Source: Actinoplanes sp. N902-109 (GTDB lineage: Bacteria > Actinomycetota > Actinomycetes > Mycobacteriales > Micromonosporaceae). Taken from it: 64,000 nt of DNA. How positions within the stretch are numbered: position 1 is the stretch's first letter; each line of letters begins with the position of its first letter. This document shows positions 18,847 through 26,683 of the stretch, one piece after another. The notes under the pieces were generated by a model. The model was not told the origin of the DNA. It did no database searches and worked only from the letters and a program-made list of their open reading frames with translations. The DNA lies in assembly GCF_000389965.1 (NCBI RefSeq), contig NC_021191.1, positions 8,619,501 through 8,683,500 of the forward strand, read 5' to 3'. Made by a program: the position numbers and the translations under genes.

Positions 18847-19488
18847 TCACAGTGATCGGGCGACGGACACCGCATCCAGGAGCGAATCGGCCACCGGCAC
18901 ACCCGCCGCCCGCAGCCGCACCGGGTCGGTGAACCCGCCGGTGTAGAGCACCACCGCCGCACCCACCGAAGCGGCCGCGTCGGCGTCGTCGACCGAGTCG
19001 CCGATCAGCACGCAGTCGGTGCCGGCCACGCCGAGCGCGGCCAGGTGCCGGGCCAGGTGGCCGGCCTTGAGCCCGCCGTCGACCTCGGTGGGCCGCCCGT
19101 CGATGCGGGCGAACACCCCGGCCAGCCCGCGCGACTCGACCGCCGGGATCAACTCGTCGTGGAACCACATGGACAGCAGCGACTGGGTGCCGGACCACGC
19201 CTTGATCGCCCGTTCCGCGTCGGCGGCCAGCGGGATCGTGGTCAGGCCGACCCGGTACGCCTGGTGGAAGATCCGGTCCAGCTCGTCGAACTCCTCCGCG
19301 GTGACAGCCCGGTCGAGGATCTCGGCATAGAACTCGGCAACCGGGCGACGGAACCGCGAGCGGTGCTCGTCGGCGTCAACGCTGCGCCCGCCCACGGCGG
19401 CAAAGGTTTGATTCGTCGAGTCGACCACCAGGCTCAGGTCGTCGAGCAGGGTTCCGTTCCAGTCCCAGACAAGATGAGTACGCGCCAC
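18847..19488 (-). CDS. HAD-family hydrolase (phosphoglycolate phosphatase-like)
   Basis: 213 residues. Motif I is DWNGTLLDD, with the nucleophilic Asp; the usual second Asp is replaced by Asn, a variant I recognise from other actinobacterial HAD-IA proteins. A helical cap follows, then the Lys region (GGLKAGHL) and motif IV (IGDSVDDADAA). It probably dephosphorylates a small metabolite; the substrate is unknown. The GTG at 19488 lacks a ribosome binding site, but TAACCT (19495-19500, minus) ends 6 nt upstream, which fits a leaderless start just after the glutaredoxin-like gene. Confidence 0.88.
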   Translation of the reverse strand: MARTHLVWDWNGTLLDDLSLVVDSTNQTFAAVGGRSVDADEHRSRFRRPVAEFYAEILDRAVTAEEFDELDRIFHQAYRVGLTTIPLAADAERAIKAWSGTQSLLSMWFHDELIPAVESRGLAGVFARIDGRPTEVDGGLKAGHLARHLAALGVAGTDCVLIGDSVDDADAAASVGAAVVLYTGGFTDPVRLRAAGVPVADSLLDAVSVARSL

Positions 19489-19497
19489 GGCGGAAGG

Positions 19498-19746
19498 TTA
19501 CAGCCGGGGAGCCCCCGGCGGTCGAGCAATATCGCGCAGCAGCCGCTCCTCCTCGACCCGCCAGTAGCCATGCTCCTTGCCGTCGAGGAGCACCACCGGC
19601 ACCCGGTCGCTGTAGTCGCGCTGCAGCTCGACCGAGCCGTCCACGTCCACCCGGGTCCAATCGCCCGGGGCGATCCGGTCGAGCACCTGCTCGGCCTCCT
19701 CGCACAGGTGGCAGCCGGTGCGGCTGATCAACGTCAAGCGGGTCAC
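19498..19746 (-). CDS. Glutaredoxin-like protein
   Basis: An 82-residue thioredoxin-fold protein of the DUF836/glutaredoxin 2-like group with the redox motif RTGCHLCEEAE near residues 9-19 and cis-Pro in RVPVVLLDG. It likely handles thiol-disulfide exchange in the cytoplasm, but the partner is unknown. The GTG at 19746 overlaps the stop of the upstream acyl-CoA ligase gene by 4 nt, so the two are coupled. A small glutaredoxin gene near hemA is also found in mycobacteria (Rv0508, from memory). Confidence 0.88.
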   Translation of the reverse strand: MTRLTLISRTGCHLCEEAEQVLDRIAPGDWTRVDVDGSVELQRDYSDRVPVVLLDGKEHGYWRVEEERLLRDIARPPGAPRL

Positions 19747-21218
19747 CCGAGGGCTCCTTTGCGTACTTTCCCGGTCGCGGAATGCGGCAAGGCGTCGACC
19801 AGCTCGATGCCGGTCGGCAGCTTGAACCGGGCCAGCCGGGTCCCGAGAAAGACCTGCAGCTCGGCCTCGGTGGGCGCGGGGTCGAGGGCGGGCACCACGT
19901 AGGCGTACGGCGCCTGCCCGGTGCGCTCGTCGGGGATGGCGATCACCGCCGACTCGGCCACGCCGGGATGGGCGTCGAGCACCCGCTCGATCTCGGCCGG
20001 ATACACGTTGAACCCGTTGACCAGGATCAGCTCGCCGATCCGGTCGACCAGCACGAGGTCACCGCCGGCGTCGGCATAGGCGATGTCCCCGGTGGCCCAC
20101 CAGCCGTCGGCGTCCGGGCCGTCCCGCCCGTCGGGCCAGTAGCCGGAGAAGAGATTGGCGCCGCGCACCACGATCTCACCGGGGTCGGTGCCGGCCGAAC
20201 CGAGGTCGAGCTCCCAGTCGTCGTCGGGGGCGGGCGCGGCCACCCCGTCGCGCCAGACCACGTCACCGGCCGCCGTGCGCAGCAGCAGCGAGATGCCCGG
20301 CAGCGGCCGCCCGATCGAGCCGACCTTGGTGCGGTCGCTGACCGCTGTGGTGGTCAGGACGGGGGCGGCCTCGGTCAGCCCGTACCCGATCATGATGGTC
20401 TTGCCGGTCGCGGCCGTGAAGCGCGCCGCGACGCCCGGGTCGAGCGGGGCCGCGCCACAGACCGCGGTGCGCACGCTGCCGAGATCGACGTCCGGCAGCA
20501 GCGACCAAGCGGCATACATGGACGGTACGCCGACCACGGCGGTGACCCGGTGCGCCGCGATCAACGCCGTCGTGGCGGCCGGGTCGAACCGGTCCACCAG
20601 CACCCCGCAGGCACCATGGTGAGCCACCGCCCCGAGCCCCGTGTTGAGCCCGTAGGCGTGGAAGAACGGGATGGCCAGCAGCACCACGTCGGCCGGCCCG
20701 AGCACCGGGGGCTCGATCCGCGCCAGCTGCTCGTGGTTGGCGGCCAGCGCCCGGTGGGTGAGCATCGCACCCTTGGGCCGCCCGCTGGTGCCGGAGGTGT
20801 AGAGCAACACCGCCAGGTCGTCGGCGGCCGGCCCGGGAGCGGCCGGCGGCGGCCCGTCGCCGGTCACGTCCTCCTCGACCACGTACGCGGCCCCGCAGTC
20901 CGCGATCGCACAGGCCAGCTCGTCCTCGGCATATCCCGGGTTGAGCGGGACCGCGACCAGCCCGGCGCGCAGCGTCGCGAAGTAGGCGACGGCGAAGCCG
21001 ATGGTGTTGCCGAGCACGATGGCGATCCGGTCGCCCCGATGGGCCCGGGAGGCGAGGAACCGGGCCGCCCGGTCGACGCGCTCGTCGAGCTGCGCCCAGG
21101 TCAGCGTGGTGTCGTCGGCGATCAGCGCGGGGTTGCCGGGACAGCGGCGAGCCGCGTCGCGGACCGGGTCGGGCGCCGGTGTCGCAGGGGGGTCGGCCAC
21201 GACGGTTGAGTCTGGCAC
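19743..21218 (-). CDS. AMP-dependent acyl-CoA synthetase/ligase
   Basis: About 491 residues of the ANL superfamily. It has the AMP-binding P-loop LLYTSGTSGRPKGAML, GYGLTEAAPV (motif A5), WWATGDIAY (A7), LVDRIGELILVNGFNVYP (A8) and the C-terminal catalytic Lys in SATGKVRKGAL. It adenylates a carboxylic acid, probably a fatty acid, and loads CoA. The GTG at 21218 follows GGGGAG by about 4 nt; the frame is open to 21281. Divergent from bldN across a 298-bp region with two palindromes. Confidence 0.9.
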   Translation of the reverse strand: MPDSTVVADPPATPAPDPVRDAARRCPGNPALIADDTTLTWAQLDERVDRAARFLASRAHRGDRIAIVLGNTIGFAVAYFATLRAGLVAVPLNPGYAEDELACAIADCGAAYVVEEDVTGDGPPPAAPGPAADDLAVLLYTSGTSGRPKGAMLTHRALAANHEQLARIEPPVLGPADVVLLAIPFFHAYGLNTGLGAVAHHGACGVLVDRFDPAATTALIAAHRVTAVVGVPSMYAAWSLLPDVDLGSVRTAVCGAAPLDPGVAARFTAATGKTIMIGYGLTEAAPVLTTTAVSDRTKVGSIGRPLPGISLLLRTAAGDVVWRDGVAAPAPDDDWELDLGSAGTDPGEIVVRGANLFSGYWPDGRDGPDADGWWATGDIAYADAGGDLVLVDRIGELILVNGFNVYPAEIERVLDAHPGVAESAVIAIPDERTGQAPYAYVVPALDPAPTEAELQVFLGTRLARFKLPTGIELVDALPHSATGKVRKGALG

Positions 21219-21242
21219 ATCACTCCCCGTACGGGGGAGGCC

Positions 21243-21255
21243 GCACACTCTGTGC
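21243..21255. promoter_or_regulatory. Palindrome GCACA-N3-TGTGC, copy 1
   Basis: A perfect 5-bp-arm dyad in the bldN/acyl-CoA ligase divergent region, 25 bp upstream of the ligase start. A second copy with a different 3-nt core lies 95 bp away. Likely a regulator site; the regulator is unknown. Confidence 0.5.
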
Positions 21256-21337
21256 GCAGCCGACTCCATACCGTCCTTCATGGTGGCAGATGCGCAAGTC
21301 AGGCGGTCTGTGCAACTTCGTACTTATTTCTGACGAC

Positions 21338-21350
21338 GCACACACTGTGC
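21338..21350. promoter_or_regulatory. Palindrome GCACA-N3-TGTGC, copy 2
   Basis: Second copy of the dyad, about 167 bp before the bldN start. The overlapping ACACTGTGC partly resembles the BldD consensus ACNCWGNGT (8 of 9 core positions), and BldD controls bldN in Streptomyces; here this is only a suggestion. Confidence 0.45.
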
Positions 21351-21516
21351 GACTTGATGTGCATACCAACCGTAATACTTCGCCTCTGTGTAGCGGAGTC
21401 CACTTCCGTGGGTGAAGCCGACCGCCCGTTGGGTCTGCTTCACCCCGTTTTGTTGTGGACACCTTCCGCGGCCACACCCCCTCATCAGCGACGGCCCGCC
21501 GGGTCAAGGAGGCGCA

Positions 21517-22434
21517 GTGAGTCATGTGTACGCCGGCGACCCGTTCAGCCGCGATCTGTTGGCGGCTCACCCCAGCGTGCCGGAGGGGCTGAGCGCGCTA
21601 CGGACCGGCGTCGCCAACGCGCTCCGCGGCGACGGTCCCAAGCGGACCCGCAACCGGCCGAACATCAACGAGTCGCCCAGCCGGCACCTGCCGAGCACCG
21701 GCAACGCGAAGGGCCGCGTCGCCGTTCCCGGCCGTCCGCAGCCGCCGCAGCAGGCCGGCCCGGGCCGGATCGACGGCGACCAGGGCGTCGTCGTCCCGAC
21801 CCAGAGCACCACCGGGCCGCCCAGCGAGGCCGAACCGCCGAAATACCCCGCGCGCCCCGACCCGGGCGACGCGGCGGCCGAGGTCTGGGCCCTGGTCGAA
21901 CGCGCCCAAGCCGGCGACTCCGCCGCGTTCGGGCTGATCTACGACCGCTACGTCGACACCGTCTTCCGCTTCGTCTACTTCCGCGTCGGCAACCGCCAGC
22001 TCGCCGAGGATCTGACCTCCGACACGTTCCTGCGCGCCCTCAAGCGCATCGGCAGCTTCACCTGGCAGGGCCGCGACCTGGGCGCGTGGCTGGTGACCAT
22101 CGCCCGCAACCTGGTCGCCGACCACTTCAAGTCGGGGCGTTACCGCCTTGAGGTCACCACCGGTGACGTACTCGACGCCGACCGCGAGGACCGTGGCCCC
22201 GAGGGCAGCCCGGAAGCGGCCGTGGTCGACCACATCACCAACGTGGCCCTGCTCACCGCGGTCAAGCAGCTCAACCCCGAGCAGCAGGAGTGCATCGTGC
22301 TGCGCTTCCTGCAAGGCTTCTCGGTGGCTGAGACCGCCCAGACCATGGGCAAGAACGAGGGGGCCATCAAAGCGCTGCAGTACCGGGCCGTCCGGGCGCT
22401 CGCCCGGCTGCTGCCCGAAGGGTTCCAGTGGTGA
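21517..22434 (+). CDS. bldN: BldN-type ECF RNA polymerase sigma factor with N-terminal extension
   Basis: 305 residues. Sigma-70 region 2 (AFGLIYDRYVDTVFRF, AEDLTSDTFLRALKRI) and region 4 (LNPEQQECIVLRFLQGFSV, MGKNEGAIKALQYRAVRAL) match Streptomyces BldN closely. About 130 Pro/Gly-rich residues precede region 2; Streptomyces BldN is made as a proprotein with an N-terminal extension that is removed. The GTG at 21517 has AGGAGG at 21507-21512. The next gene encodes an RsbN-like anti-sigma factor. BldN directs aerial-hypha surface genes in Streptomyces; in a sporangium former it probably serves development too. Confidence 0.92.
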   Translation: MSHVYAGDPFSRDLLAAHPSVPEGLSALRTGVANALRGDGPKRTRNRPNINESPSRHLPSTGNAKGRVAVPGRPQPPQQAGPGRIDGDQGVVVPTQSTTGPPSEAEPPKYPARPDPGDAAAEVWALVERAQAGDSAAFGLIYDRYVDTVFRFVYFRVGNRQLAEDLTSDTFLRALKRIGSFTWQGRDLGAWLVTIARNLVADHFKSGRYRLEVTTGDVLDADREDRGPEGSPEAAVVDHITNVALLTAVKQLNPEQQECIVLRFLQGFSVAETAQTMGKNEGAIKALQYRAVRALARLLPEGFQW

Positions 22435-22615
22435 CCCGAATTTCCCCGATGTCGATCTCTCACCCCGCTGTGGCGCCGGCCGCACCCGTAACCGTCGCCG
22501 CCCGTCGAGCGTTTGTCCGGGTGCGACCCGTGGTGGACCAGAGGTCCGCCGGTTCCGTCGCGCCCGCCGGCACCGTCGTCGGCGGGTCAGTCACGAGCGA
22601 AGGGAGGTGCCCCCG

Positions 22616-23827
22616 GTGACGTTCGACTTCCTCGACCGCCGGAGCGCCGAGCGCTTCGCGGAGCTTCTCGACGAGACCACCGCGGGCCGGCACCAGCACG
22701 CCCGGGGCCAGGCGGACGAGCACCTCGCCGAACTGGTCGCCATCGGGCACACCCTCTCCGCGGCCCGCCCGGCGGTCCGGGTCGATCCCGAGTTCCGGAT
22801 GGGGCTGCGCGCCATGCTGGTCGCCACGGCCGAGCGGGACGGGATCGGATCGGCCGCACCGGCCGCCGACGACGAACCCGAAGCCGCCGCACCCGCCCGC
22901 CGGGTGTTCAGCCGGACCGGCCGGCGCCTGCGGGCCCGCGGTGCCATCATCATCGGCGTCGCCGCCGGTGCGATGGCCGTCTCCGGGATCTCCGCGGCCA
23001 GCGAGAACGCCTCGCCCGGCGACGCCCTGTACGGGGTCAAGCGCTCCACCGAACGCGCCCAGCTGGCCATGGCCGGCTCGGACGTGACCCGCGGGCAGCT
23101 GTCCCTGGGGTTCGCCCGTAACCGGCTGGCCGAGGCCGCCGCGATGAACGGTGCCGACGCCAAGTTCGCCGACGCCCTGGACGACATGGACGCCGACACC
23201 AAGCAGGGCGTCAAGCTGCTCACCTCGGCGGCGGTCGTCCGCAAGGACCCGGCCGGGCTCGACCCGGTGGACTCGTTCACCGACAACCAGCGGCGGGTGC
23301 TCACCCTGGCGCTGGACAAGCTGACCCCGGCGAACCGGGTGCGCGCCCTGGATTCCCTGAGCCTGCTGGACACGGTGCGGCAGCGGGCGGAGAACGTCCG
23401 TACCGGACTGACCTGCGCCGCCACCCTGGCAGCGACCGGCAGCGACGCCCTCGGCCCGCAGCTGGGTCCGTGCAAGTCCGGAACGGCCGGCTCCACGTCG
23501 GACGATCGCGGGACGATCCGTAACAAGCCGTCGTCGGGCAGCAGCAGCAAGAAGGACCCGGACAAGAACGAGGGCGCCGGCCGGACCAAGAAGACGGCCG
23601 AGCCCAAGGTCAGCGACACGCCGACCACCGAGCCCACCGCGGCCCGGCAGGGCACCGGAGCTACGCCGGACGCCGTGCTGCCCTCCACCGACACCGTGGG
23701 CACCACGGATCAGGAGGAACCGGAGCCGCTGGTTTCCGAGGACCCGCAGAACCCGTCCACCGCGGAGGACAAGGGCCTGCTGGGTGGACTGCTCAGCAAC
23801 ATCTTCGGATCCGATCAGAAGAACTGA
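22616..23827 (+). CDS. rsbN: RsbN-like membrane anti-sigma factor (DUF5667)
   Basis: 403 residues. The N-terminal 100 residues form a cytoplasmic anti-sigma region. A single transmembrane helix follows (about 112-130, GAIIIGVAAGAMAVSGISAAS region), then an extracytoplasmic DUF5667 domain (PGDALYGVKRSTERAQLA...LGFARNRLAEA) and a Lys/Ser/Thr/Pro-rich tail. RsbN is the partner that sequesters BldN in Streptomyces venezuelae. The GTG at 22616 follows GGGAGG (22602-22607); the frame extends further upstream without ribosome binding sites. It lies 181 bp after bldN. Confidence 0.85.
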   Translation: MTFDFLDRRSAERFAELLDETTAGRHQHARGQADEHLAELVAIGHTLSAARPAVRVDPEFRMGLRAMLVATAERDGIGSAAPAADDEPEAAAPARRVFSRTGRRLRARGAIIIGVAAGAMAVSGISAASENASPGDALYGVKRSTERAQLAMAGSDVTRGQLSLGFARNRLAEAAAMNGADAKFADALDDMDADTKQGVKLLTSAAVVRKDPAGLDPVDSFTDNQRRVLTLALDKLTPANRVRALDSLSLLDTVRQRAENVRTGLTCAATLAATGSDALGPQLGPCKSGTAGSTSDDRGTIRNKPSSGSSSKKDPDKNEGAGRTKKTAEPKVSDTPTTEPTAARQGTGATPDAVLPSTDTVGTTDQEEPEPLVSEDPQNPSTAEDKGLLGGLLSNIFGSDQKN

Positions 23828-23847
23828 GGCTTCACCCGTACACATGG

Positions 23848-23889
23848 CGAGGGGCGGTGCCGACTTCCAGGAGTCGGGGCCGCCCCTCG
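23848..23889. terminator. Bidirectional terminator-like hairpin
   Basis: An 18-bp stem with one mismatch and one wobble (arms start at 23848 and end at 23889) lies between the convergent rsbN and acyltransferase genes. T-runs are weak on both sides. Confidence 0.65.
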
Positions 23890-23908
23890 ATGTCCATTGT
23901 ATCGCCGG

Positions 23909-24880
23909 TCAGCGGCCGAACGGGTCGGGCCTTTTCTCCAGCAACGTCAGCAGGGTCGCCTGGATCGTCTCGCGCACCTGGTCAGCGAGGTTGTAGACGA
24001 CCATCGGGTCGTCCGCGTACTCGGTCAGGTGAGCGGTGGGGATCGGCTCGCAGAACTCGATCAGCCACTTGCTCGGCAGCGGGATCAGCCCGAGCGGCCC
24101 GAGCAACGGGAACGTCGGGGTCACCGGGAAGTACGGGATGCCGAGCAGCCGGGCCAGCGGCTTGAGATCGGCCAGGATCGGATAGATCTCCTCGGCGCCG
24201 ACGATCGCGACCGGCACGATCGGGGTGCCCGTGCGCAGCGCGGCCGACACGAACCCGCCGCGGCCGAAGCGCTGCAGCTTGTAGCGCTCGGAGAAGCGCT
24301 TGCCGATGCCCTTGAAGCCCTCGGGGAACACGCCGACGAGCTCACCCTCGCTCATCAGCCGCTCGGCGTCGGGGTTGCAGGCCACCGTGGCGCCCACCTT
24401 GCGCGCCAGCTCGGACAGCACCGGCAACCGGAACACCAGGTCGGCGCCGAGCAGTCGCAGATAACGCTCGTGCGGGTGCTGGTCGCGCAGCGCCGTGGTG
24501 AGCATCAGCGCGTCCAGTGCCAGGGTGCCGGAGTGGTTGCCGACGATCAGCCCGCCGCCGGTGTCGGGCACGTTGCCGACGCCGAACACCTCGGTGCGGA
24601 ACCAGTCGCGATAAAGCACGCGCAGCATCGGGTGGAAGACGGTGTCGGTGAGCTCACGGTCGAAACCGAACTCGTCGACCTCGTACGCCCCCGCGAGCCG
24701 GCGCCGCAGGAAAGCCAGGCCCCGGGCGATGCGCTGATCCCACACGTCCACCGGGTCGGGGTCGGCGACGGGTAGCTCGGGGATCGGCCGGCGGCCGTTG
24801 ACCGGCTTGGTGACGGGCTCCCGGGGAAGCACGAAGTTGGCGTGCCCGGGCAGCGCCTTGTGGAACTCGTCCTGGGTCAT
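23909..24880 (-). CDS. Lysophospholipid acyltransferase (PlsC family)
   Basis: 323 residues with a PlsC acyltransferase core: GNHSGTLALDALM supplies the catalytic His (here with the longer spacing to Asp seen in this actinobacterial subgroup), VFPEGFKGIGKRFSERYKLQ is the glycerophosphate-binding block, and GTPIVPVAIVG follows. It would acylate a lysophospholipid at the membrane. The ATG at 24880 overlaps the epimerase stop (ATGA), so the two are coupled. It corresponds in position to M. tuberculosis Rv0502. Confidence 0.9.
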   Translation of the reverse strand: MTQDEFHKALPGHANFVLPREPVTKPVNGRRPIPELPVADPDPVDVWDQRIARGLAFLRRRLAGAYEVDEFGFDRELTDTVFHPMLRVLYRDWFRTEVFGVGNVPDTGGGLIVGNHSGTLALDALMLTTALRDQHPHERYLRLLGADLVFRLPVLSELARKVGATVACNPDAERLMSEGELVGVFPEGFKGIGKRFSERYKLQRFGRGGFVSAALRTGTPIVPVAIVGAEEIYPILADLKPLARLLGIPYFPVTPTFPLLGPLGLIPLPSKWLIEFCEPIPTAHLTEYADDPMVVYNLADQVRETIQATLLTLLEKRPDPFGR

Positions 24881-25941
24881 GAGCGCACTTCCCGGAGGTG
24901 CCGGATGCCGTCCAGGATGGCCCGCTCGGCGGCGGCCAGCCGGTCGGCGGTCAACGAGGAACCGGTGCTGTGCCCCTTGATGAAGTCGTCGAACGCCGCG
25001 GCGGTGCTGCGCGGCGTGAAGCCGAACTCCTTGACCAGCCGGCTCGTGTCGACCACCCGGCCGTGCACGAACAGATCGATCTGGTCGAGGCCGATCTGAC
25101 CGATGCCGACCGTACGGGCGACGGCCGCCAGCGACGACAACGTGCCCTCGGGCAGCGGCAACGACAACCGGCCCGCCCGCCGTACCGCTTGGGAGAGCGC
25201 GAGCACCCCGGCGCCGGCGACGTTGAACGTGCCGGGATGATCCTCGATCACCGAGCGGTGCAGGATCTCCAGCGCATCGTCGACATGCACGAACTGCAGC
25301 CGGGCGTCCCGGCCCAGCACGGTCGCCACCATCGGCTGGGCGAAGTAACGGGTCAGCGTGGTCTCGGCGGTGTCGCTGATGAACGGTGCGAACCGCAGCA
25401 CGGTCGCGGCCACCCCGGGGCGGCGGCGCCGGAACCCGCGCACGTAGCCCTCGATGTCCAGGATGTCGCGGGCGAACGAGCCACGCGGCACCGCACGGGG
25501 CTCGGTCTCCTCGGTGAACACGGCAGGGTCGCGGAACGACGCGCCGTAGGCAGCCGTCGAGGAGCGCACGACCAGCTTGCGCAGCCGCGGCGCAGCCTGA
25601 GCGGCGGCGAGCAGCTGCATCGTGCCGATGACGTTCTGCTCTTTCATGGCCGCGCGACCGCCGTGCTGCGGGTCGGGTGCACCGGTGACCGCGAGGTGCA
25701 CCAGGGCCTCGGCCCCCAGATCGGCGATGACGGCGGTGGCCGCGCGAGCGTCGGCCTGGATCAGCGCGACATCCGCCAGCAGGCCCGCGAGGGCCGGCGG
25801 CGGTTCGTGCGGATCCAGGCCGATGACACGCTCGACCCGCGGATCGGCGGCGAGCCGGGACGCCACCCGGGCACCGAGGAAACGGCTGACCCCGGTGACC
25901 ACGACAACGCGCGGCGGAGCCGCGGTTTCAGACGACACCAC
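24877..25941 (-). CDS. NAD-dependent epimerase/dehydratase (extended SDR)
   Basis: About 354 residues with an N-terminal Rossmann motif VVTGVSRFLGARVA, an acidic residue after the second strand (GLDPHEPP) and the SSTAAYG segment typical of extended SDRs. The usual YxxxK active-site pair is not obvious, so dehydrogenase activity is uncertain. I chose the GTG at 25941, preceded by GAGG; the frame opens at 25956. It stands in the position of M. tuberculosis galE2 (Rv0501), coupled to the acyltransferase. Confidence 0.87.
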   Translation of the reverse strand: MVSSETAAPPRVVVVTGVSRFLGARVASRLAADPRVERVIGLDPHEPPPALAGLLADVALIQADARAATAVIADLGAEALVHLAVTGAPDPQHGGRAAMKEQNVIGTMQLLAAAQAAPRLRKLVVRSSTAAYGASFRDPAVFTEETEPRAVPRGSFARDILDIEGYVRGFRRRRPGVAATVLRFAPFISDTAETTLTRYFAQPMVATVLGRDARLQFVHVDDALEILHRSVIEDHPGTFNVAGAGVLALSQAVRRAGRLSLPLPEGTLSSLAAVARTVGIGQIGLDQIDLFVHGRVVDTSRLVKEFGFTPRSTAAAFDDFIKGHSTGSSLTADRLAAAERAILDGIRHLREVRS

Positions 25942-25980
25942 GGGCGCGCCTCTCACGTGCGGCTGTTCGAGACAGGCAAG

Positions 25981-26010
25981 GACGCCGGCCGGGCGAAACG
26001 CCCGGCGTCA
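25981..26010 (-). terminator. Hairpin after the bS22 gene
   Basis: GACGCC.../...GGCGTC arms with a 3-nt bulge around an AAA core lie directly after the bS22 stop codon on the minus strand. There is no T-run, so this is a possible terminator or mRNA 3' stabiliser. Confidence 0.45.
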
Positions 26011-26012
26011 CG

Positions 26013-26114
26013 TCACTTGCCGAGACGGCGACGCTGAACGCGGGTCTTGCGCAGCAGCTTACGGTGCTTCTTCTTCGCCATACGCTTGCGGCGCTTCTTG
26101 ACCACGGAGCCCAT
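26013..26114 (-). CDS. Small ribosomal protein bS22 (AURKAIP1/COX24 domain)
   Basis: A 33-residue highly basic protein reading MGSVVKKRRKRMAKKKHRK and ending RRLGK. This is the actinobacterial small-subunit protein bS22, which binds the 30S subunit near 16S helix 44. It lies between the excisionase-type protein and the galE2-like epimerase, as Rv0500B does in M. tuberculosis. It has its own 192-bp leader region containing a perfect 16-bp tandem duplication. Confidence 0.93.
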   Translation of the reverse strand: MGSVVKKRRKRMAKKKHRKLLRKTRVQRRRLGK

Positions 26115-26200
26115 ACGTCATGCCTCTCGAAACCATGTGGGCCGGTGTAGACACGCACAGGCGCGCCGACCGGACTGACAGCGGTTGCCCCAGCTCCCTG

Positions 26201-26232
26201 GCAATCAAACAGCGATGCAATCAAACAGCGAT
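26201..26232. repeat. Perfect 16-bp tandem duplication upstream of bS22 gene
   Basis: GCAATCAAACAGCGAT occurs twice back to back (26201-26216, 26217-26232), followed by a partial third copy (CAAAC). This AT-rich island lies about 90-120 bp before the bS22 start and may be part of its promoter or a regulator site. Confidence 0.85.
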
Positions 26233-26306
26233 CAAACACACAGGGGTACCACGGGGCGAACCGCTCCAGCGTAGCGGCCCGTACTGCGCAGGACCAACCT
26301 GGCCCC

Positions 26307-26519
26307 TCAAGCGGTCTGCGAGAACGCTCCCCGAAGGTACGTGTGCACCGCGTGTTCGGGCACCCGGAACGAGCGCCCCACACGTACCGCGCTGAGTTCG
26401 TTGCCGTGCACCAGCCGGTACACAGTCATCTTGGAGACGCGCATGAGCGCAGCCACCTCGGCGACGGTCAGGAAGCGCACCTCCGCGAGGCGTTCCTCGG
26501 TCTGGGCTGGACCCGTCAT
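26307..26519 (-). CDS. Excisionase-type helix-turn-helix DNA-binding protein
   Basis: A 70-residue protein with a MerR-like winged helix of the excisionase (HTH_17) family: FLTVAEVAALMRVSKMTVYRL, then the wing VRVGRSFRVPEHAV. It is a conserved chromosomal actinobacterial protein (position of Rv0500A), not a phage excisionase, and is distinct from BldC. Its regulon is unknown. The ATG at 26519 gives the conserved length; no strong ribosome binding site is seen. Confidence 0.9.
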   Translation of the reverse strand: MTGPAQTEERLAEVRFLTVAEVAALMRVSKMTVYRLVHGNELSAVRVGRSFRVPEHAVHTYLRGAFSQTA

Positions 26520-26683
26520 CTGCTCGCACCGATCCTTATCCAGGCGCCTTACCCGGTCCGGTCAGTGGTGCCGGGACAGTTGGCGCGTATGTCACCTGAA
26601 CGGTATCGAGGTATCTGTGATCAATGCGATACGTTCCGTGAAATCGCACCCGGAAAGTCAAGCCGACACGCGCGGCACGGGCG

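Noticed and set aside
22428..22619. 63-residue frame between bldN and rsbN
   Set aside because: No ribosome binding site or family; it overlaps the rsbN ribosome binding region, so it is treated as intergenic.
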